From: a virus
Direction: 5' to 3' (one strand)
IMG/VR virus record: IMGVR_UViG_3300027413_000012
Coordinates: 1 to 44,485 of that record
Length of the DNA: 44,485 nt
In this document: positions 12,304 to 19,538 of the stretch, one piece after another
How the letters are laid out: the number at the start of each line of letters is the position of its first letter
Position numbering within the stretch: position 1 is the stretch's first letter
Notes under the pieces: model-generated
The model's input: the letters and a program-made list of their open reading frames with translations, nothing else
The model's database searches: none
What the model was told of the DNA's origin: nothing
Translations under genes and position numbers: made by a program

Positions 12304-14075
12304 TAAGTCTCATCGAGGATTTCTATGTCATTACTGTAACTAGTGAATCCTCCTTCTTTAACAACATAAAGAACGTTATTAACACGCCCTTGTAGTTCCT
12401 CTTTGTGCGAAATAAGGAACACATTTTTATTTGATTCTCTTCCCATCTTTTTAAGAACTGCCAATGCATTTTCAACACCAGTGGTATCCATGCCACTGTC
12501 TACCAGTTCATCTATACACATCAAATTCATTGGTTGGTTGAGACTTTCATATATGTCTCTAAATGCCCAACTCATACCAAGTATAAGTCTATTACGCTCT
12601 CCTCGGCTTAAATTATCGAAGTCTAAGTCTCTGCCGTACTCGGTGATGTCAACAGATAAGTCACTGTTAAATTTAACATCATGTGGCAAGCCTAACTTTT
12701 CTAAGTAATGTCCTAGTCTATAGTTTAAGTACTGCAAATTTTGGTCAATAATTTTCTTTCTAATAAAACTGTCTTTGCTTGTTAACAGTTTGTGTAAAAA
12801 CTCTTGATGCTCTTTTAAACTAGTGTAGTCATTAATAAGTTCGTAACTAATCTCTTCTATGCCTGTTTCCCTTAGTTGGTCAACTTGTTCGACATACGGA
12901 TTTTCTTCTTTGATCTTTTCTTCAATTTGCTCTTGCAATGTGTCAACATTATGTTTATGCTGTAAAGCATCTTCCATGTTATTGTAAAAAGTAATTGGTG
13001 TTTCTGGAATATTACCCAGTTGTTTAATACCGCTAGTAATATCTCTAATCTTATCCACTAACTCAACGTTGTACCGTTGTTCTTCTTTAATTTCTTCTTC
13101 TAAGTCCGCTGTGTACTTTTCATGAGTGTCTAAATGTGCAGTACCTTGTTCGCATGTAGGACATACTCCAGACTTTGCACTCTCTAAGTTAGCCTCCAAC
13201 GTAACAAGTTTACTATCACTACGATTCATTGACGTTGTTCTAGTTGACAAGTCTGTTTTAAGTGTAGTAAGTTTGTTTTGCTTGTCGTTTATGTCTATAA
13301 TTTTTCTATGACTGTCTAACTCTTCCTTAATGTTTGTGTGTTCCAACGTGTCCAAACTGGTCTGCAATCCTGCAACCTTGTCTCCTTTATTTCTAGTCCA
13401 TGCTTTACTACGGCTTTCGATATCCTTAATACTAGACTCTACACGTTTATTAGCATTAGCAACTGCTTGTATACGCAACTCTTCTTCTTTGATGTTGTCT
13501 TTGGTTTGCTTTAACAACTCTTTCAGCACATCTGCTTTGGCACTAATTTCAGTAATACCTAACAACTGCTCAATCATATCTCGTTGATCATTTGTTTTCA
13601 TACTGAGGAAAGGTTCGGTATATGTGTTTAATGCAATCAAATGCTTAAACATATTATGCGGGAACCCAATTACACGTTCGATATCTTTTTGTGTCTCACG
13701 CATGTCGCCTTGCTGTTCGTTGTCAGCTGATTCGTTACCATCGATATAAAACTTTAGTACGTTAGGTCGTCTGCCACGCTCAATGCGATACTCTGTTCCT
13801 TTAATCTCAAAATCAACAGTGGTAATCATTCCTTTACCATTTGTTTTGTTAATAAGATTATCCTTTCTGATGTTTGTTAATGCTTCACCATAAAGTGCGT
13901 AACTGAGTGCATTAATAATTGTAGTCTTACCTGTACCGTTTCTACTACCATCGCCGCCAAGGTCTAAGTTATGCCCTAATACCAATGTTAACGAATCAGT
14001 GTCAAACGTTACTGCTTGTAAGTTGTTACCTACACTCATAAAGTTCTTGGCTGTTACATTTTTAATTTTAAGCAA
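12303..14075 (-). CDS. gp46: Recombination exonuclease subunit gp46 (Rad50/SbcC-like ATPase)
   Basis: This 590-residue protein has the SMC/Rad50 order of parts. Walker A is NGTGKT (46-51) and is followed by a first coiled coil. A zinc hook CPTC (305-308) is followed by a second coiled coil. The ABC signature is LSRGER (489-494), Walker B is LMCIDE (518-523), the D-loop is SGMD, and the switch histidine is H557 in LISHKEE. With gp47 it forms the nuclease-ATPase that resects DNA ends for recombination-dependent replication and helps degrade host DNA. T4 gp46 has 560 residues. Its start overlaps the gp47 stop by 8 bp, which fits stoichiometric co-translation. All catalytic motifs are present. 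Confidence 0.95.
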   Translation of the reverse strand: MLKIKNVTAKNFMSVGNNLQAVTFDTDSLTLVLGHNLDLGGDGSRNGTGKTTIINALSYALYGEALTNIRKDNLINKTNGKGMITTVDFEIKGTEYRIERGRRPNVLKFYIDGNESADNEQQGDMRETQKDIERVIGFPHNMFKHLIALNTYTEPFLSMKTNDQRDMIEQLLGITEISAKADVLKELLKQTKDNIKEEELRIQAVANANKRVESSIKDIESRSKAWTRNKGDKVAGLQTSLDTLEHTNIKEELDSHRKIIDINDKQNKLTTLKTDLSTRTTSMNRSDSKLVTLEANLESAKSGVCPTCEQGTAHLDTHEKYTADLEEEIKEEQRYNVELVDKIRDITSGIKQLGNIPETPITFYNNMEDALQHKHNVDTLQEQIEEKIKEENPYVEQVDQLRETGIEEISYELINDYTSLKEHQEFLHKLLTSKDSFIRKKIIDQNLQYLNYRLGHYLEKLGLPHDVKFNSDLSVDITEYGRDLDFDNLSRGERNRLILGMSWAFRDIYESLNQPMNLMCIDELVDSGMDTTGVENALAVLKKMGRESNKNVFLISHKEELQGRVNNVLYVVKEGGFTSYSNDIEILDET

Positions 14076-15087
14076 TTTCTATATCCCTGTAAATTTCAAT
14101 TAATCTGTTTGTGTCTACCAGTTGACTTTCAATTGTTTCTAATTGACTAATCACAATTTGGTCAACACTCTCAAAGTTAATTTCTTCTCCGTCAAAAACC
14201 TCGTCTTCTTCTTTTACAACAATAAGTTGAAGTTCTCTAACATTATATTTTTCAGCAAAAGTCTCTCTCAAGAAGTTTGCTTCTTCATAACTGATAGAAA
14301 CATCTAGTTTAATTCTAGCATGTGTTGTATCATCTAAAAATTTATCGGGTGCTTCGAGTAGTTCTCTAAGTCCCATAGTGACATACTTAGGACACTGGTC
14401 CCAATTAACATAAACAGGTTCTTTGTCCCATTCTAAGAACATAGCACCACGCTCGTTGTCTTGTGCATCAGCATAGTTGTGTGGGAATGCATTGCCTATG
14501 TAATGTATGTTACCTTTATATTGGCGTTTATGAAAGTGACCACTAAACACATATTCTGGATTAGACAAGTCAGATGCTTTTACACCGCCATGGTCTGGCA
14601 TCTCTACCATTGCATTCATTTTAAAGTATGGGAGTTCAAAGTGTCCAAACATATACTTACAATCTAACTTGTTAAGTTTTTTATGCTCTTCGCCTACTAG
14701 CCACGGAATAATTGCAACACCATCTTCACAGAAGTGTTCGTCTACCATTACAAAGTTTTCTAAATCTCTAGCAAACTCTACACTGTTAAGATCACGTTTT
14801 TCTCTGTAATAGAGATCGTGATTACCAGTAATAAAATAAACTTTACTAAAGTTGTCGTTTAACTTTTTAAGGTCCTTAATTGTAGCATTCATAGTAGCAA
14901 TATTAATACTTGCTCTGTGATGATGCCAATCGCCTAGGAAGATACAAGTCTCGCAGTCTCGTGCTTTTGCTTCTGCTATAAACCAATCTACATAGTTGTG
15001 ACAGTCTTTAAGATGCTGTCTACTGTTTTGTTTTAAGCCGTAATGTATATCTGTAAAACATGCGGCCCTTTCAAAAAGGTTTGCCAT
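14068..15087 (-). CDS. gp47: Recombination exonuclease subunit gp47 (Mre11/SbcD-like)
   Basis: This 339-residue metallophosphoesterase has all the expected motifs: FTDIHYG (D13, H15), LGDWHHH (D53), ITGNHD (N89, H90), MFGHFEL, and SGHFHKRQ. These supply the two-metal site of Mre11-family nucleases. T4 gp47 has 339 residues as well. The gene lies between gp55 and gp46, 8 bp after the gp55 stop, an order also seen in marine T4-like phages. The product partners with gp46 for end resection and replication restart in the cytoplasm. Confidence 0.95.
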   Translation of the reverse strand: MANLFERAACFTDIHYGLKQNSRQHLKDCHNYVDWFIAEAKARDCETCIFLGDWHHHRASINIATMNATIKDLKKLNDNFSKVYFITGNHDLYYREKRDLNSVEFARDLENFVMVDEHFCEDGVAIIPWLVGEEHKKLNKLDCKYMFGHFELPYFKMNAMVEMPDHGGVKASDLSNPEYVFSGHFHKRQYKGNIHYIGNAFPHNYADAQDNERGAMFLEWDKEPVYVNWDQCPKYVTMGLRELLEAPDKFLDDTTHARIKLDVSISYEEANFLRETFAEKYNVRELQLIVVKEEDEVFDGEEINFESVDQIVISQLETIESQLVDTNRLIEIYRDIEIA

Positions 15088-15095
15088 ATGATTAC

Positions 15096-15971
15096 CTACT
15101 TAGTTGTATTACCGGTATTTTCCAATTCAGCTTCTGCACTTTCTCTCATTTCTCTTAAAGAGTTTTCGTGTGCAATCTGTCTGCCGTAACTTGGTAAATG
15201 TCCTTGCTCGATTAAAATATCGTCTCTGATTGTTTGGTTGCGTTTTTCTAAGTTTAACACTCTTGTGAAACTGTTATTAACTGTAGCAGTATAATATGCA
15301 AACGGATTATCCGATTTTGCTTCGTTAAACTGCAAACCAATTTGTGCAAGTTGCACTAATGCTTGTCCACGCATCTCGTCTACATAAGTGTAACCTCTCC
15401 AGTTACCCCTTTGACTGTAACGCTCAACAAGTTTCATAAACATCTTGCCTAGTTCGTTTGTGATTGTACCATGTGTACAACTGAAGTGTCCATTGTGTAG
15501 ACCACCTACCCAATGACTTCTTACGACTTCCCTAGGATTTGCTCCAGCACTATCTAAAATATAATGCTTGAACGGTGGAAAGTTTACTTTTGCTTTTGTA
15601 TCAGCAACTGTTTTCGTTGTTTTCTTCCTGCCTGGCTCTAGCGGTATATGATCATAGCCCATAACTCTAAATACTAATTCGTCTACTGCTAAACTATCAG
15701 GATCAACTGCAAATTCTTTTTGCTTAGGCTTCTTAACCCAATCACCTTCTTTAATGGCTTTTTCGTATGCCGCCCTAGACATGCCATGTGCTTTGTTTAC
15801 TTGAGCCTGCTTGATTGTTGTTTTATTAATTTGTGTAACATCATCTATGATAATGTCTTGCTGTATGTACTTGTCGTCAGTTACATAACAGTAACTAAGT
15901 TTACTTTTGTGAATTTCTTTTAAAATATCTTTATTGTTAAGATAATTTACTTTTCTGCCTGTCGTAGTCAT
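15096..15971 (-). CDS. gp55: Late-transcription sigma factor gp55
   Basis: This 291-residue protein has in its C-terminal half the gp55/sigma region 2-like core. It reads GKMFMKLVERYSQRGNWRGY, then YVDEMRGQALVQLAQIG, then FNEAKSDNPFAYYTATVNNSF, and RVLNLEKRNQTIRDD. This matches the gp55 pattern (D-SNNPFAYFT with helices binding the -10 element). The first 130 residues are a lysine-rich extension not found in T4 gp55 (185 residues); it includes a segment like a small DNA-binding helix (HGMSRAAYEKAIKEGDWV). gp55 directs RNA polymerase to late promoters, and the GATAAATA motifs in this window are its likely targets. A sigma70-like promoter lies 36 bp upstream, so it would be made before late genes. 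Confidence 0.9.
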   Translation of the reverse strand: MTTTGRKVNYLNNKDILKEIHKSKLSYCYVTDDKYIQQDIIIDDVTQINKTTIKQAQVNKAHGMSRAAYEKAIKEGDWVKKPKQKEFAVDPDSLAVDELVFRVMGYDHIPLEPGRKKTTKTVADTKAKVNFPPFKHYILDSAGANPREVVRSHWVGGLHNGHFSCTHGTITNELGKMFMKLVERYSQRGNWRGYTYVDEMRGQALVQLAQIGLQFNEAKSDNPFAYYTATVNNSFTRVLNLEKRNQTIRDDILIEQGHLPSYGRQIAHENSLREMRESAEAELENTGNTTK

Positions 15972-16006
15972 TATGTCTCCTCAAAACTATAATTCGTTTA
16001 TATTGT

Positions 16007-16034
16007 ATTATACATAGATTCTACTAGAAGTCAA
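16007..16034 (-). promoter_or_regulatory. Sigma70-type promoter of the gp55-gp47-gp46 operon
   Basis: On the minus strand TTGACT (16034 to 16029) and a perfect TATAAT (16012 to 16007) are 16 bp apart, 36 bp upstream of the gp55 ATG. The spacing and distance to the start codon equal those of the promoter at 9751-9778. Confidence 0.75.
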
Positions 16035-16082
16035 TGTTTATTCTAAAGGTTTTTAGAATTAAAATACGTTTTTATTTATTAT

Positions 16083-16090
16083 GATAAATA
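16083..16090 (+). promoter_or_regulatory. Late promoter of the gp48-gp5 baseplate operon
   Basis: GATAAATA in the context TATGATAAATAATAG, 17 bp before the ATG at 16108. The leader carries a strong ribosome binding site (CAGGAGAGAG). It is divergent from the gp55 promoter 50 bp to the left. Confidence 0.7.
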
Positions 16091-16107
16091 ATAGCAGGAG
16101 AGAGATT

Positions 16108-16836
16108 ATGGCAGACGTAACAATCAACGGAAATAGTGCAGGGCAAACGCCCGGACAAACGGCTGACGGTAGAAAAGATATAGGAAACTTTGACTGGCGA
16201 GCAAGAATACGACCAAAAAGAGGTGGCGAAGATCAAGCCTATGGTACAAAAAACCACAAAGGCGAAGATCAGAACAGTATATTAAGTCCTCTTAAAGAAC
16301 GCGGTGGCATTGTATATCCATATACTCCAAACTTATTTTTGCAAGGCTCAGTTGATTACGACGAACACAGTCAGCATGGTTCTAACTATCCGTTCTATAC
16401 ATACATTAACAGTAAGCCTGCAACACTTCCTGTACAAGGACAATTTACAGCAAACACACTAGAAGAAGCACAATACCTATTGTCTATATTTCATTTTTTA
16501 AGAACTATAACAAAAGGTTACTATGGTGACTCAGCAGTAGAGCAAGGGTACTACGGTACTCCACCTCCTGTGATGATTTTTGAATACCTGGGTGCATTTG
16601 GCTTTAACAAAGTACCAGTTATTATTAGAAGTTTTAACATACAATTACCCGACGGAGTGGATTATGTACCAGTTGAGTACAATCACCCTACTATGGGCAA
16701 TACAGTAACTTACATGCCTACTGAAACAGATATCATGATAGAAATGGTACCTCAGTATACGCAAAAGAAACTAAGAAGTCGATTTGATTTAAATGCATTC
16801 ACAAGCGGTGCAGACTTTAATAAAGGATTTATCTAA
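16108..16836 (+). CDS. gp48: Baseplate tail-tube cap protein, gp48-like
   Basis: This is a 242-residue protein beginning MADVTINGNSAG. The ATG at 16108 has GGAGAGAG upstream; the alternative at 16081 lies in the promoter. Useful landmarks are RIRPKRGG, GGIVYPYTPNLFLQGSVDYD, NYPFYTY, a helix LEEAQYLLSIFHFLRTITKG, GTPPPVMIFEY, and the beta-rich end MPTETDIMIEMVPQYTQKKL. The helix followed by strands and an IxMEMxPxY-like ending resembles the C-terminal half of T4 gp48 (364 residues), which caps the hub and starts tube polymerisation with gp54. It is first in a tight operon and shares TAATG with gp53. A gp54-type assignment cannot be excluded. Confidence 0.65.
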   Translation: MADVTINGNSAGQTPGQTADGRKDIGNFDWRARIRPKRGGEDQAYGTKNHKGEDQNSILSPLKERGGIVYPYTPNLFLQGSVDYDEHSQHGSNYPFYTYINSKPATLPVQGQFTANTLEEAQYLLSIFHFLRTITKGYYGDSAVEQGYYGTPPPVMIFEYLGAFGFNKVPVIIRSFNIQLPDGVDYVPVEYNHPTMGNTVTYMPTETDIMIEMVPQYTQKKLRSRFDLNAFTSGADFNKGFI

Positions 16837-17132
16837 TGGCCGGTTTTCATGATAATGACAGTTTTTTAAAAGGCGCACCAGTTACGAAGTTCTATTTGGA
16901 TGTTAACACATTACCTAAAATGCCACGGTCACCTATGGATCAACTCTATGCTATTGAAAGCAGGTTTGACAAAAGACCAGATCTTTTGTCTGATAAATTA
17001 TTTGGTACTACCAAATTATGGTGGGTGTTTGCGTTAAGAAATCCAGATTTATTAGTAGACCCGCTTGAAGATTTTACTTCAGGATTAGAAATTTATATAC
17101 CTTCAACTTCAGCAATAGATAGACTCAGATAA
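16836..17132 (+). CDS. gp53: Baseplate wedge protein gp53
   Basis: This 98-residue protein has the diagnostic gp53 core: RFDKRPDLLSDKLFGTTKLW, WVFALRNPDLLVDPL and GLEIYIPS. That is a LysM-like fold in which a Tyr/Phe-Asp-x-Arg-Pro segment precedes LWWVFA. T4 gp53 has 196 residues and joins wedges in the inner baseplate, so this is a minimal version retaining only the core domain. Start and stop are coupled to both neighbours by TAATG overlaps. Confidence 0.85.
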   Translation: MAGFHDNDSFLKGAPVTKFYLDVNTLPKMPRSPMDQLYAIESRFDKRPDLLSDKLFGTTKLWWVFALRNPDLLVDPLEDFTSGLEIYIPSTSAIDRLR

Positions 17133-19537
17133 TGGCAAAAACTAAAGATAAAAAAGCGGCAGTAGAAAACGTATACCTAGACGCAGTGATGGGAAATATA
17201 CTTGACCATTATGAAAATACTAGTTACAACCTTAAACTGTATATGATAGGCGAAGAAGAATGGCTTCGAGGACAATATGCCGCTGAACCTGGTCGTACAG
17301 TTATACTTGCACAAACAGGTGTGACAGGTGTACAGATAGACAACTTAAATATAGAGATAGTTGGCTCTCCTAAAACAGGAAATGCATTAGCAGTTAATAC
17401 ATCATTTCAATTATTTCAGCCCGGAGCGGCAGATTTATTAGACCAAATACAAGCCGCAAAGTTGGCTCTAGGTCACAAATATATGTTTGCAGATGTTCCG
17501 CTATTTTTAGCAATAGAATTCAAAGGTTACGAGGCAAATGTTGAAGACGATATCGATGACCAAGGCAAACCAGTTCAGAGTTTCGATGATGTGTTAAGCC
17601 CAATAGGTGGCCCATACATTTATAAATTAGTTCTTGCAAAAGTTGGTATATCAATTGACAGTACTGGCAGTACTTACGACTTCGAATGTCCAGTAGGATC
17701 ACAAGTGGCTTACGCAGATGAATATTTTAAATTACCAAAAGATCTAAAAGTACAAGGCAACGATATCGAAGAACTAACAAATGACTTACAAGACCAATTG
17801 AAGACGTTTAGAGAAGAGAATTTAAAAGCAGAAGGTATCCATGATGAGATTATTTTTGATTTATCACAAGTTAAAAAAGAACTAGATTCACTTACAGTAA
17901 CAAGAGCAGGTGCTAATGCGGCAGAAGAAGTAAACAGATTAATTAACTCACAAGAAAAGGGTGTTAAGTCCTTAGACGATTATAAAAAGGCACTTGAAGA
18001 TGATCCGGAAAGTTTTGACGGCGGTGTTGAAGCTGGTACTACTATATTCGGAAACCAAAATATAAACATGAAAGAAGGCACAGACTTAAACCAGTTCTTT
18101 ACAACACTGTTTGTGATGTGTGATTCGTTTTTAGACAAGTCGTCAAGAAAGAAAGTGTTTAACGATCCTGTTGTTAATGAGGACGGTTTCGATCTAGCAC
18201 AAACATTTACTAAGTGGTATAAAATTGAAGCAAGTATATCGCATGAACTTGATTCCAGTGGTGCCGCGGTGTTTGACACTAAACGTAACAAATATCCTAA
18301 GAAGGTAATTTTCAAACCTATAATTTATGATAAAGCAGATATGCCCGAAGCGGCGGCACAAGATAATCTTAATAAAGAGCAGACCACAAAACGTGTAAGA
18401 GAAATGAATATAAAGAAAGCATACAACTATCTTTACACAGGACTGAATGATCAAGTACTAAGTGCTGATATTTCATATGACGCTGGTCAATTATTACTTG
18501 CTGTGCCCAATGGCGGCACAATGGGCGACATGTCCACGAATGCAAATAATCCAACAATGAACCAGGATGCTACAACAGATTTAGACGGCAAAGACAGAGA
18601 TGCAGAAATTGCCGCAAAAGTACAAGACCCTGCAGGTGTAAAAGCCGCATTAAGCGATCCGGCATTTTCTGCCAGAGTGCAGACTGAATTAGGGTTAACG
18701 AGCCAACAGTATAGAGACATAATGAATGACGATGCTAGAAAAAACGATCTAGCAGAAACTATATTATATGTGAACAACCAAGGTTCAGATCCATTAGGCT
18801 ATAGAAAAACACAACAAGGAAATGAGGACTTCCCTATAGAAGGAGGAGTTCCTAATCCAAACGCACAAAAATACAAACCCGAGGCAAGCGGATACTTATA
18901 TGGTGCTGACCTATTAGAATCATACGGTGGCGCGACTACTGTTATAGGAGAACTTTCAGGATATCAAGCACTGCAACAACTTAAGAACAGTGCAAACAGA
19001 ACTAAAGAAGAAATAGATACAACACCTAAGCCAAAATATTCATACAGTAAAAGTATTGTAGCAACTTCAAACCAAACGAACGATGGTACAGCAAGTGCAA
19101 CACTGTTTGGCTATATGTATCAAAACGTAAACGATGCTAGTATTCTAGTTGACCTAAATTTAAAAGTACGAGGAGATCCTTGGTACTTAGGAAAACCTAT
19201 GACCTATGCAGAAGCCAGAGCATTGCGTAATCCTGGCAATGTTGGAGCGGCACAAGAAGAAAGTAAGTCCACGGATGACTATGCTGTGTTCGGTGGCAGT
19301 GATAACTACTTTTTATTTACTATGCAGACACCACGTGTTAGAGATCCAAATATGGACGATGAAGATGAGAATACTGGATATATGACACGACAAGGCACAG
19401 CATTTTTTATAAGTGGTGTATATGCAATATACGGACTACAAGCCAGTTTCAGTGGAGGCTTATTTGAAATTGAAATGACTAAAGCACCTAAACAAACATC
19501 ACTTAGTTTATCTAAGATAGATATCACAGGAAACTAG
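17132..19537 (+). CDS. Large baseplate/hub-associated structural protein, unassigned
   Basis: This is an 801-residue soluble acidic protein with no signal peptide. The first 200 residues look beta-rich (PLFLAIEFKGYE, IYKLVLAKVGISID) and a charged helical stretch follows (about 210-300). KAYNYLYTGLNDQVLSADIS (near residue 430) and LNLKVRGDPWYLG (near 680) recall hub-type proteins of large myoviruses, in which a YxYTGxN segment and a GDPxWLG motif occur. A region of low complexity rich in Asn, Asp and Ala lies between them (about 455-520). It is placed between gp53 and gp5, starts in TAATG overlap with gp53, and is followed by gp5 after one base. A gp27-like hub ring that holds the gp5 spike is the leading guess from position. 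No named homologue was recognised with confidence. Confidence 0.6.
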   Translation: MAKTKDKKAAVENVYLDAVMGNILDHYENTSYNLKLYMIGEEEWLRGQYAAEPGRTVILAQTGVTGVQIDNLNIEIVGSPKTGNALAVNTSFQLFQPGAADLLDQIQAAKLALGHKYMFADVPLFLAIEFKGYEANVEDDIDDQGKPVQSFDDVLSPIGGPYIYKLVLAKVGISIDSTGSTYDFECPVGSQVAYADEYFKLPKDLKVQGNDIEELTNDLQDQLKTFREENLKAEGIHDEIIFDLSQVKKELDSLTVTRAGANAAEEVNRLINSQEKGVKSLDDYKKALEDDPESFDGGVEAGTTIFGNQNINMKEGTDLNQFFTTLFVMCDSFLDKSSRKKVFNDPVVNEDGFDLAQTFTKWYKIEASISHELDSSGAAVFDTKRNKYPKKVIFKPIIYDKADMPEAAAQDNLNKEQTTKRVREMNIKKAYNYLYTGLNDQVLSADISYDAGQLLLAVPNGGTMGDMSTNANNPTMNQDATTDLDGKDRDAEIAAKVQDPAGVKAALSDPAFSARVQTELGLTSQQYRDIMNDDARKNDLAETILYVNNQGSDPLGYRKTQQGNEDFPIEGGVPNPNAQKYKPEASGYLYGADLLESYGGATTVIGELSGYQALQQLKNSANRTKEEIDTTPKPKYSYSKSIVATSNQTNDGTASATLFGYMYQNVNDASILVDLNLKVRGDPWYLGKPMTYAEARALRNPGNVGAAQEESKSTDDYAVFGGSDNYFLFTMQTPRVRDPNMDDEDENTGYMTRQGTAFFISGVYAIYGLQASFSGGLFEIEMTKAPKQTSLSLSKIDITGN

Positions 19538-19538
19538 A

